Assembly: GCA_009843005.1 (NCBI GenBank)
Contig: VYEH01000441.1
Span: 1 to 9,857, forward strand
Direction of reading: 5' to 3'
DNA from: Pseudomonadota bacterium
GTDB taxonomy: Bacteria; Pseudomonadota; Gammaproteobacteria; Steroidobacterales; Rariloculaceae
Length of the DNA: 9,857 bases
Shown here: one piece after another, positions 1 through 7,362 of the stretch
How the letters are laid out: each line of letters opens with the position of its first letter
Numbering within the stretch: position 1 is the stretch's first letter
Made by a program: the position numbers and the translations under genes
Notes under the pieces: generated by a model
Told to the model about the DNA's origin: nothing
Database searches by the model: none
What the model saw: only the letters and a program-made list of their open reading frames with translations

Positions 1-10
1 GCTGGAACCC

Positions 11-2236
11 ATGAGCACCGATAAGTTGCTTACGCAGTCCGAAAATCTCCCCCTCTATGCCGAAGCCTCCCCTGCCCAGTTCCTTTCGACAATGGAACGT
101 GACATCGCGAGCGAGGAACCCGTGCTGTCCCATCTAATGACCCCCACTCGCGACCCCCTGTTTGAACGGGGCAATCGAGTAGATCTCTTGTGGGCGTTGG
201 AACTGCTTGCATGGCGGCCAAAGTGGCTGCATCGCGTAGTCGCGTTGCTGGCAACATTGTCGGAAATTGAGCCGGACGACAATCTTACGAACAAGCCTAG
301 TGCCAGCCTGGCGTCCATATTCCGTTCTTGGGTACCACAGACAGCCTCGCCTCTGGAGCATCGAATTGCAGCCTTCGAGAGGCTTGCCAAGACGCACCCG
401 AAGATCGCTTGGGAAATAGCAATCGAGCAGTTTCGACCGGTTCTCTCTACGGGCGACTTGAGCAGAAAGCCGATTTGGCGTGACTATGCCCTGGGTTACG
501 GCGAACCTGTTTCGGTAGGCGAGGCCCGGAGCTTTGTCGCACACTGCAAAAATACCTGTCTCGACTGGACCATGCATACGCGCAAAACGCTCAAGGACCT
601 ACTGACTAACGCGGAAAACCTTTCGTCCAACCAACTGGCTCGCCTCAAGCGTGCGGTGACCGAGTGGGCAAAGACTGCCGACGATAGGGATCGTGCTCGA
701 CTTCGCGAGCACGTCAGGGTGTCCATGAAACGGAAACAGCGTAGGGCAAGTAAGAACACATCAGTGCGCCCCCCCTCCAGACAATATATCGAGATGGCAC
801 AGAGTGTGTTTCGAGCATTGGAGCCGAGTGACTTGGTTTGGGAATACGCTTGGTTGTTCAAGAACCCGTGGATTCAAGAATCTTGGGATGACATTCAAGA
901 CGACACAAACTTGCGAGCTCGTGACCAGAAAAACAGATCGCTACGAATGAACGCGGTCCGTGACGTTCTTTCCACACTGGGTCATGATGGCTTGGTTCGG
1001 CTCGCCTTTACCGGAAACGCACCCGATGTGGCGGGCGCCATGGCGGGACAGGTCATCGACGATCAGTCAAGTCAGGAAGCCTTCGCCAACGCAGTTCTTG
1101 ACGATGCCCCCATACTTGGCTCTCAGCCTCACCAATCACTTCTTGGGGGGTTCCTGTGTGCGATTGGGTGTCAACGCGCGATCACGTTAGTTGACTGTCT
1201 GTCACCCGCGCACGATGAAGACGTTCTCGTCAAGCTGCTTTGCCTAAGCGGATTTGAAAGGGCAGTTTGGAACAAGGTGCACGGGTTGGGCGACACCGTT
1301 ACCCAGAAATATTGGTCCTGCGTCAATGCGGTGTGGCGGCCAGACAATCAGGAGGATATCAACTACGTGGTCCTGCGACTGCTGGACGTCGGCCGTCCCA
1401 TTGCGGCGCTCGACTTTGCACATCTCGACTTGAAGCATATCAAGTCCGAACTGATTCACCGTATATTGACCGATTTGTCGAGCAGCCAAGAAGCCGAAGA
1501 AGAAACAAACCGCCTTGAGAAATATAGCATCCAACAGGCATTTGAGGTTCTCAGGCAGCGCGATGCGTTAGGTCAGGAGGAGATGGCGAGACTTGAGTTC
1601 ATATATCTGGACTTGTGGTGGCTTGAAGAGGGAGGAATCCCAAATCTCGAGCGGCACATTGAGAAACATCCAGAAGTATTCTGCGAAGCGATTTCGCTCC
1701 GTTACAAGCCCATCGACTCGGATGATGATCGTGTCGCTACAGGTGCTGAGCGAGGCCTTTCCACAAGGGCCTATAAGCTACTAGACATGCTCTCACATAT
1801 TCCCGGTCAGGATGAAGCCGATGAGGAGCGTGCAGTCACGCTGAAGAAATGGGTACAAAAGGTCCAAGCACTCTGCGAGAAGGAATGCCGCGATGCTGCC
1901 GACTACCATGTTGGGAAACTTCTGTCCCGCGCGCCAGAGGGCGAGGACGGAGTTTGGCCTAGCGAACCGGTTAGAAAAGTGCTGGAAGACATATTGAATG
2001 AGAATGTCTTGGAGGGATTCCAAATTGGCAGGCACAACTTGCGCGGTGTACATGAGCGCGCCGAAGGTGGTTCACAAGAAAGGGAATTGTCCCAACAGTA
2101 CGAACAGTGGGCCAAGGCGTGCGACTATTCCTACCCGAAGGTCGCGACGGCGTTGCGGGGCTTGGCGGATGACTACAAGATGGACGCGCGCTGGCACGAC
2201 CGGGATGCCGCAGTTCAACGTAGGATTGGCTACTAG
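11..2236 (+). CDS. Large helical protein of unknown function, probably 5'-truncated by the window edge
   Basis: The 741-codon frame runs from an ATG to TAG and is clearly coding: long, uninterrupted and protein-like throughout. The same frame is open to the first base of the window (codons for L-E-P precede the Met). Only a weak GGAA lies 3 bases before the ATG, so this Met may be internal. The N-terminal stretch (LPLYAEASPAQFL, residues 14-26) and the segment near residues 83-113 (LSEIEPDDNLTNKPSASL, then SWVPQT) resemble, from memory, the middle part of large bacterial proteins of unknown function, often over 1000 residues long; this was not verified. The rest is charged and probably alpha-helical, with no signal peptide, membrane segment, Walker motif or nuclease motif that I can see. 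The ending ARWHDRDAAVQRR looks like a natural C-terminus. It converges on the PIN/recombinase remnant 40 bases away. The company of restriction genes suggests, but does not show, a defence role. Confidence 0.85.
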   Translation: MSTDKLLTQSENLPLYAEASPAQFLSTMERDIASEEPVLSHLMTPTRDPLFERGNRVDLLWALELLAWRPKWLHRVVALLATLSEIEPDDNLTNKPSASLASIFRSWVPQTASPLEHRIAAFERLAKTHPKIAWEIAIEQFRPVLSTGDLSRKPIWRDYALGYGEPVSVGEARSFVAHCKNTCLDWTMHTRKTLKDLLTNAENLSSNQLARLKRAVTEWAKTADDRDRARLREHVRVSMKRKQRRASKNTSVRPPSRQYIEMAQSVFRALEPSDLVWEYAWLFKNPWIQESWDDIQDDTNLRARDQKNRSLRMNAVRDVLSTLGHDGLVRLAFTGNAPDVAGAMAGQVIDDQSSQEAFANAVLDDAPILGSQPHQSLLGGFLCAIGCQRAITLVDCLSPAHDEDVLVKLLCLSGFERAVWNKVHGLGDTVTQKYWSCVNAVWRPDNQEDINYVVLRLLDVGRPIAALDFAHLDLKHIKSELIHRILTDLSSSQEAEEETNRLEKYSIQQAFEVLRQRDALGQEEMARLEFIYLDLWWLEEGGIPNLERHIEKHPEVFCEAISLRYKPIDSDDDRVATGAERGLSTRAYKLLDMLSHIPGQDEADEERAVTLKKWVQKVQALCEKECRDAADYHVGKLLSRAPEGEDGVWPSEPVRKVLEDILNENVLEGFQIGRHNLRGVHERAEGGSQERELSQQYEQWAKACDYSYPKVATALRGLADDYKMDARWHDRDAAVQRRIGY

Positions 2237-2276
2237 CGCAGCAAACAATGGGTCCAAGACCAGGTATGCGACGCCG

Positions 2277-2438
2277 TCAGTCCCACATCAGCGCGGCAAG
2301 TTCGCGTGCTCCGTCATCTTAGGCGCCCATATAGATCGCGGTGGTATCGAGAGAACGGTGCCCAATCCATTTCTGAACAAGGTGTAGCTGGCGCGTCGCG
2401 GCGGTGGCCCTGACATCGAAGCCGTGACGCAGTACCTT
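2277..2438 (-). pseudogene. Tyrosine recombinase (phage-integrase family), C-terminal remnant
   Basis: Directly continuing the PIN frame on the minus strand are PKVLRHGFDVRATAA, then LHLVQKWIGHRSL and DTTAIYMGA, a TAA (2319-2321), then DDGARELAALMWD and TGA (2277-2279). This is the C-terminal end of a tyrosine site-specific recombinase: the catalytic Arg in LRHGF, the His in the GH motif, and the nucleophilic Tyr in TTAIY are all in the usual order and spacing. The post-TAA tail matches the usual ending of small integrases (…EERxxAxxMW), so the TAA is a lesion rather than the natural end. The N-terminal DNA-binding part and the first catalytic Arg are absent. The fusion to the PIN codons is in frame with no intervening DNA, which points to a deletion or recombination joining two once-separate genes. 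Confidence 0.72.
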
Positions 2439-2558
2439 GGGCGCGACGTTCCACCACTCCCGGGTAACCTGCTAGTACGCGGAAACCAAAACTTCGCGGG
2501 ACGGTCGTACGGTCAGGTAACTCACCACAGAAGTCTCGATGTAGGCTGTCGGCTTCAT
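2439..2558 (-). pseudogene. PIN-domain (VapC-like) toxin, N-terminal remnant
   Basis: Reading the minus strand from the ATG at 2558 gives MKPTAYIETSVVSYL followed by TVRPSREVLVSAY, a TAG (2472-2474), then QVTREWWNV. This is the start of a PIN-domain ribonuclease: the acidic residue in YIETS begins the metal-binding site, and the RPS...QxTxEWW segment is typical of one VapC-like subgroup (family recognised from memory). The ATG overlaps the methylase stop codon as ATGA, with an AAGG about 6 bases upstream, so it was the next gene in that operon and translationally coupled. It breaks off at about codon 38-40, where the frame runs into a tyrosine recombinase tail. All remaining PIN catalytic acids are missing. 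The TAG sits where relatives, as I recall, carry Gln or His, so CAG to TAG is plausible. No working toxin can be made from this fragment. Confidence 0.72.
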
Positions 2559-5500
2559 CCTGAGCCTTTCAAGTTTCGGTATTCCGGGCAGCGAAACGCA
2601 GCGTTGCCTGAAGTGGTGACCAGAATCGCCGCGATTCGACGGACAGTATTGCTGAAGTACTGCACTTCATCGGCATCGAGTACTCTTCCAAGCACGGTCT
2701 GTTCTCGGTATGAGAGCCATTTCTTGAGGATCTGATACCCGCCCAGTTTGTATTTCCAGACCGCCGTAGGGACGTTTCGCCAGAATGAGTCGGAGTTGAG
2801 ATGGATGTCGAATGTCGACTCGCCGAGGAACTGCCGAGCATCTCCCAAGGCTACGCGTTCCTCCGGTGAATAGACGCGCTCCACAGCGCGCCCCTGGCCT
2901 GGCATCACGACTTGACTCTGACCGTGATATCCCCATCCGCCAGTCACGGCGAAATCCTCGCCTGACATGTTGCGGCCGGTGACTGTCGCAGGTACCGCAA
3001 CGGCGGCGAACTCTGGACGCAAGGAGGCTTGCGTTACGCCGGGAACCGGCGCGTTGGGATCTAGGAGCGCTGCAAGCTTGCGCCCGCGCGCCGCCGATTC
3101 GGACAGAGACTGTGCCGCGCCTTGGAGCTTGCCGTCGGGCCACCCGGGAAGAGGGATGCGCGGCCACTCCATCTTAATGGCGCCGGCATTGGACTGGCGA
3201 TAGCCCGGATCATGTAGCGTAGCTAGGACGTGATAGAACAATTCTTCCACGCCCAGACCAAGGCGGGCAAGATAGTGCTTAATCGTTTGGTCTCCTGAAT
3301 ATTTCGGTTCTCGCAGATTTGGCTTCCGCTTCCCATTCTCCAATACCCGCGCCGGAAACATTAGCGCGCCCCGCTCGATCAAGTGAAGCGATCCCATCGC
3401 GTTGGTAGAGTACGACTGCGGCTCTTCTGCCCCTTTTCGCAAGTGCTGAGCAGCGGACAGCCACAGGTTGCCCTCGAATACGTGCGGCCTGTAGTCCGCG
3501 CGCTTTTCGTCCAGAAGCTTCGTGTCTTTCTCCCAATAGAGCCAGCGATTATCGAACGGACGGTAGGCAAACGGAATGAACGCGTCTTCGTCCGGGCCGC
3601 CGCGATTTAGTAGGGAGTCGCGCACCGCGATGGCGTCAAATCGAGATGTCGAATTCATGACACTTGGATAGCGACGTGCAATTTCATCGTGATCCAGTGA
3701 CTCATCAAAGTAGTCAGCGATGCGTGACTTCAGCCGATCAAGGTCGATATCGACGAGAAAACTGTCTCGGCTCGTTTTGACGCCGGGGAACGACATCGGA
3801 AACAGGTCAGGCAAAGCGGGCCAGTCGAACCATTCGTCGTTCACTGCCGTCTGCATAAAAGGAAGGCCCAATGGCAGAATAGGTTCCATGTCCGAGTAGA
3901 TCGCATTCGGCTCAGCCTCGGCCGTCGCGATCAGTTCCGTCGCTTTGGACTGACCCCAGAGATGCCTAAAGCCTACCGTCAACGCTGACTTGTGGTTCAC
4001 CTTGCGTACCAGCGTCGCGATGGCGGTACCGACCTGTATGCCAACGGGATTGCGCTCGGTCGTAAAGATGCTGGGGTCGGGCGAACCGTCCGGCGCGACC
4101 TTGCCTGTCTTGAATTTGTCGCCGTTCAGGCAGTCGATGCGAATCGCGTCGAACGCTTCAAGGTAACGTTCCCGCATGGCTGTGAACGACAGTCCGTCAA
4201 GCCAGGAATAGTTGGAGATGAAGCAGACCACGCCCTGACCGGTCTTCTCGGTGATTCGACGATCCGCCATACGGAAGAAACGCACGTACAGGTCGTTCAG
4301 ACCCCGGCCCTCGGGACGGCGCACCCGCTTTGCACTGCGGTACGCTTCCGAGAGTTCCCGTTCCTCGTCATCCTTCGGCGCCATGCCGGCGAATCCGTTG
4401 TAGGGCGGGTTGCCCAAGATCACGAGGATCGGCGCCTTCTGTTTCACGCGCTCTGCACGGTCCCGTTCTTCTTCAAGCTCCGGGAACGGCAGCGGCTTGG
4501 ACGTGCGAGGCTCCCAACCTGTCAGCGCGTTGGTCAGGAACACGCTGGCGCGTTCCGATCCATCGTCCGCCAGTTGTGCGTCGAGCTTCCGCATCGTCAG
4601 TCCGACCTGGAGGTGCGCTACGACAAAGGGCGCCGGCATTATCTCGAAACCGAAAACGCGGTTGGTTGCCGCGCGTTTGACCCGGGAGCCAACAAGTGCG
4701 CCGAGGCCCTGTCCCCGTAGGTTCTCCGAAATGCGCTGCAGGACTTCGGTCAAATACGCCCCTGTACCGCAACAGGGATCGAGTACATAGACATTTTCCG
4801 CCGCCAAACCCTCTGCAATGCCCAAGTCATCCTTCAGCGCCTTGTCCACGCGGGCCACCATGTAGCGGACGACCTCAATCGGCGTGTACCAGACGCCCAG
4901 GTCCTTGCGCAAATCAGGATCGAAGGCTTCCAGGAACGGCTCGTAGAAGTACGGAACTGCCTCACCCTCAGCGAAGCGGGCGAAGAAAGCACCGCGGTCC
5001 ACGCGTTCAAGCGCACCCGCTGTCCAGTCCAGCACTTCCACGAGGCCCAGCGGTCGCAGGCGGCCTGGATGCGACAGCTGCTGAAACAGGGCTGCCAACA
5101 CCGGCACTCGCAGGTGCCAGACCGCTGTGCGCCAATCGAAGCGTTCCGTGGGAGCCGGGGTTTGTCGCGCCCATAGAACCCAAGCCGAAAACACGCCGTA
5201 AAACAGTGTCTGCACTAGCGTCGAATGGAAGAAGCGCTGCCCCCGCTTGCCCTCGAAGCGCACGCCCAGCGCTTCTTCTAGCGCTGTGCGCACGGCCCTG
5301 AGCGTCTCTACGTCGCCCGACTGTTCGACGCGGGCAAGGCCGTCCCGTGCATACGAGGCAATCAAACGCGCCAGGTCACCCGGCTCTGCGAGCGCGGCCC
5401 GATGCGACAGAGCACGGATGAGGTATTCACCGAATCTCGCGCCGGCCTCCCGGGCAAACGCCCGTGGCTTTTGGACCTTGCGCCAGAATTCGTCCGCACT

Positions 5501-5950
5501 GTCCGCCAGCCGGATGGTTTCCGGTTTTGCCGGATGATCCGCGCCCGTTTCACCCAATAACACGAAGTCTCGAAAATTGGTCACCAGCACGAGCCCGTAG
5601 CGGCCCCAGTAACGGCTTACCTGTTCGCCCTCAGCTGTGATCCAAGCGTCGTCCTCAACGGGCTTGACCTCCACGACACCGCGTTCGGGTACCTGTCCCT
5701 TTCGCGGCAGACCCTTCTGCATCTGCCTTGCTGCATAGAGTCCAAAATCGGGATGTCCCGCGCCCTGGTCCGTCAAATTGATGACCGGCCATACCTTTGG
5801 TTTCAGCGAACCGCCGACAGTTTTTAACAGATTGTCCAGAGCTGGATAGTAGGAAAGCTCCCCGGTTCCGCCGCCGAATGCGCGTACGCGACACAGATCG
5901 GAGAAGTAAGTTTCAACCGCCGCTGTCAGTTTCTTGCTTACATCCGCCAT
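2555..5950 (-). CDS. Type ISP/IIG-like restriction-modification protein: nuclease, N6-adenine methyltransferase and specificity domains
   Basis: This 1131-residue protein is predicted to methylate adenine in a specific DNA site and cut unmodified DNA. The N-terminus has a PD-(D/E)xK-type nuclease signature: D68 in GHPDFG, E94 and K96 in VVEVKP, and Q110 in EQVSRYW, followed by VTNFRDF. A helical connector covers about 150-350. The methyltransferase core follows, with GVWYTP (352-357), SAM-binding motif I DPCCGTGAYL (391-400) and catalytic motif IV NPPY (514-517), the signature of N6-adenine or N4-cytosine enzymes. The C-terminal half resembles the type ISP specificity domain, ending with GGYQILKKWLSYRE and DADEVQYFSNTVRRIAAI. 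Classical type ISP enzymes (such as LlaGI, about 1580 residues) carry a helicase between nuclease and methylase; none is present here, so it is shorter and closer in build to type IIG. The start has AGGGG 4 bases upstream. The gene appears intact and is divergent from the helicase locus. Confidence 0.9.
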   Translation of the reverse strand: MADVSKKLTAAVETYFSDLCRVRAFGGGTGELSYYPALDNLLKTVGGSLKPKVWPVINLTDQGAGHPDFGLYAARQMQKGLPRKGQVPERGVVEVKPVEDDAWITAEGEQVSRYWGRYGLVLVTNFRDFVLLGETGADHPAKPETIRLADSADEFWRKVQKPRAFAREAGARFGEYLIRALSHRAALAEPGDLARLIASYARDGLARVEQSGDVETLRAVRTALEEALGVRFEGKRGQRFFHSTLVQTLFYGVFSAWVLWARQTPAPTERFDWRTAVWHLRVPVLAALFQQLSHPGRLRPLGLVEVLDWTAGALERVDRGAFFARFAEGEAVPYFYEPFLEAFDPDLRKDLGVWYTPIEVVRYMVARVDKALKDDLGIAEGLAAENVYVLDPCCGTGAYLTEVLQRISENLRGQGLGALVGSRVKRAATNRVFGFEIMPAPFVVAHLQVGLTMRKLDAQLADDGSERASVFLTNALTGWEPRTSKPLPFPELEEERDRAERVKQKAPILVILGNPPYNGFAGMAPKDDEERELSEAYRSAKRVRRPEGRGLNDLYVRFFRMADRRITEKTGQGVVCFISNYSWLDGLSFTAMRERYLEAFDAIRIDCLNGDKFKTGKVAPDGSPDPSIFTTERNPVGIQVGTAIATLVRKVNHKSALTVGFRHLWGQSKATELIATAEAEPNAIYSDMEPILPLGLPFMQTAVNDEWFDWPALPDLFPMSFPGVKTSRDSFLVDIDLDRLKSRIADYFDESLDHDEIARRYPSVMNSTSRFDAIAVRDSLLNRGGPDEDAFIPFAYRPFDNRWLYWEKDTKLLDEKRADYRPHVFEGNLWLSAAQHLRKGAEEPQSYSTNAMGSLHLIERGALMFPARVLENGKRKPNLREPKYSGDQTIKHYLARLGLGVEELFYHVLATLHDPGYRQSNAGAIKMEWPRIPLPGWPDGKLQGAAQSLSESAARGRKLAALLDPNAPVPGVTQASLRPEFAAVAVPATVTGRNMSGEDFAVTGGWGYHGQSQVVMPGQGRAVERVYSPEERVALGDARQFLGESTFDIHLNSDSFWRNVPTAVWKYKLGGYQILKKWLSYREQTVLGRVLDADEVQYFSNTVRRIAAILVTTSGNAAFRCPEYRNLKGSG

Positions 5951-5954
5951 AAAG

Positions 5955-5959
5955 CCCCT
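5955..5959 (-). promoter_or_regulatory. Ribosome binding site of the methyltransferase gene
   Basis: On the minus strand AGGGG ends 4 bases before the ATG at 5950. This supports that Met as the true start. Confidence 0.6.
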
Positions 5960-6021
5960 ATGGACGCCCTTGGGCCCTCTACTTTCTGCCGCGTGCCCAC
6001 AGCGGTGGTGGTTCGCATGCC

Positions 6022-6030
6022 ATTATCGCA
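6022..6030 (-). promoter_or_regulatory. Possible extended -10 promoter for the methyltransferase gene
   Basis: The minus strand reads TGCGATAAT, an extended -10 motif (TGn followed by GATAAT, 5 of 6 to consensus), about 72 bases before the ATG at 5950. No convincing -35 element lies 16-18 bases upstream, which extended -10 promoters can tolerate. This is a pattern match only. Confidence 0.3.
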
Positions 6031-6255
6031 TTGAACCATCGGGAAGTAAGCGCAATGGAGGTGACGCTATCAAGCCGTCCGTCCCGCTGATGGCGACATG
6101 TTTCGAACCTGCCCCACTTGCATGGACGCATACATACTTCTTCTTCGCTTCTCTGCTGTCGCGTACAGTACGGTGTCAGCGCCGGACGAAAAAGGGAGGT
6201 TGATTGAGCGATAGGCTCATGCCATCGTTTTTCCTATAGTGGACTGGAATATGAA

Positions 6256-7329
6256 TTGGCTTGGACAATTACCGCGTTGATCAAGAGCGCGAATAGGTAC
6301 CGCGACTCGCAAGGCAATCACTCCCGCTGGCTCCGCTACTCCGAAGCAAAGCAGGTTCGCGATCGGCTCTCAGAATCCCTGAAAGGTTGGTGGAAAATCG
6401 TTCGCCCAGTCAAGGCGTGGCGACTTTACCGGGCCCGCTGGGTGGTAAGCGAAACGAAGCGCAAGGCCAGGAATCGACGCATTCTGAACGAACGCTTTGC
6501 GGATCCTCTGCTCTCTGAACTGAACGCGGAGCAACGGCGCGCAGTCATCGTACAGGAGGATCGCACGCTCATCGTCGCAGGTGCCGGCACCGGCAAGACT
6601 TACACGATGGTCGATAAGGCGCGGGATACCGTACGGACCGGCATCGCACAGCCCGGTCAAATCGCGTTCGTGACGTTCACCAGAAAAGCCGCCCAGGAAA
6701 TTCGGTCCCGTACCTCCGGCCTTGAAGAAATGGATGTCGGCACGCTGCATCATCTGGCCCGGCTTGTGATCCAGATGGTAGAGGGCGTCCGGCGCCGACT
6801 CTCGCCGCTCGCCAAAGACGAGGCGGCGAGGCTGGAGAAGATTCAAGATTGGCTCATGGAAGCGCTTCGCGAGGACGGAAGCCTGTTGTTCGACTTGTCC
6901 GTGCGCCGGTACGCCTTTGAGCGCTGCCGGTCTCCGAGCGAGGAGATGCCCCAGGCCGTTCGGGTTCCGCCGGAGCGCGTTCGAGTGAAGTCCATGCGCG
7001 AAGCCCTGGTCGCGACCGCGCTTCACCTCGCAGGGATTTCCTATAAATACGAAGCCGCGTTTCCGCTGCCCGAGAAGCACCAATCGAAAAACAGGGCCGG
7101 TTACTTCCCGGATTTCTGCCTGCCGGACGAAGTAAAGGCACCTGTTTCGATCCACGGCGGCATCTGGCTGGAACACTTTGCGAATGACGCCAGCGGAGGT
7201 TTGCCCAGGCGGTGGGATGAGGACGAACCGGGCGCCACCGCCGAGTATCGCCGTGCACGCCGCTGGAAGGAAGAACTGCACGCCTCGCTCGACACTCGTT
7301 TCGGGTGGACCGAATTCGGCGACATCTAG
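6256..7329 (+). CDS. UvrD-like helicase, N-terminal fragment (ATP-binding lobe plus nuclease-like insertion)
   Basis: This fragment has 357 residues from a TTG start, with TGGAA 6 bases upstream; no ATG is available in frame. Residues 1-85 are basic and helical. Then come the Q motif LNAEQRRAV (89-97), Walker A AGAGTGKT (108-115), motif Ia FVTFTRKAAQEIRSR (138-152) and a motif Ib-like VGTLHHLA (161-168). Residues about 250-345 match the insertion of helicase IV: ISYKYEAAFP, YFPDFCLPD (283-291), IWLEHF (303-308) and ARRWKEELH (334-342). Its D and E-x-H spacing recalls a PD-(D/E)xK nuclease fold, though activity is not established. The frame stops at TAG after TEFGDI, and the expected continuation RCLWEGSSFPELLLRRIGEQ follows immediately in the same frame. 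This shows that the stop is premature. On its own it lacks the DEYQD box and all of motifs III-VI. Confidence 0.75.
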   Translation: MAWTITALIKSANRYRDSQGNHSRWLRYSEAKQVRDRLSESLKGWWKIVRPVKAWRLYRARWVVSETKRKARNRRILNERFADPLLSELNAEQRRAVIVQEDRTLIVAGAGTGKTYTMVDKARDTVRTGIAQPGQIAFVTFTRKAAQEIRSRTSGLEEMDVGTLHHLARLVIQMVEGVRRRLSPLAKDEAARLEKIQDWLMEALREDGSLLFDLSVRRYAFERCRSPSEEMPQAVRVPPERVRVKSMREALVATALHLAGISYKYEAAFPLPEKHQSKNRAGYFPDFCLPDEVKAPVSIHGGIWLEHFANDASGGLPRRWDEDEPGATAEYRRARRWKEELHASLDTRFGWTEFGDI

Positions 7330-7362
7330 CGCTGTCTCTGGGAAGGGTCTTCGTTTCCCGAG

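Larger units (their letters stand above)
5951..6255. other. Divergent intergenic region between the restriction-modification and helicase genes
   Basis: I see no convincing gene in this 305-base stretch. It should hold the promoters for both divergent genes. Visible elements are the possible minus-strand extended -10 (6022-6030), a perfect 11-base palindrome CGTACAGTACG (6162-6172) that could be a small operator, and a strong plus-strand GGGAGG (6194-6199). The GGGAGG is followed 4 bases later by a TTG that opens only an 11-codon frame (6204-6239), ending just before the helicase frame becomes usable. A small frame covering 5934-6203 on the plus strand has no family resemblance. Confidence 0.5.

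Noticed and set aside
2234..2413. Read-through extension of the 741-residue protein past its TAG
   Set aside because: The frame stays open for 58 more codons, but they overlap the recombinase remnant on the other strand and look unlike protein; the TAG follows a natural-looking C-terminus.
3992..4720. Open frame of 242 codons on the plus strand
   Set aside because: It is antisense to the methyltransferase core, which has clear motifs I and IV on the other strand.
5934..6203. Plus-strand frame of 89 codons in the divergent intergenic region
   Set aside because: It overlaps the methylase start and ribosome binding site, has no recognisable domain, and its start has no ribosome binding site.
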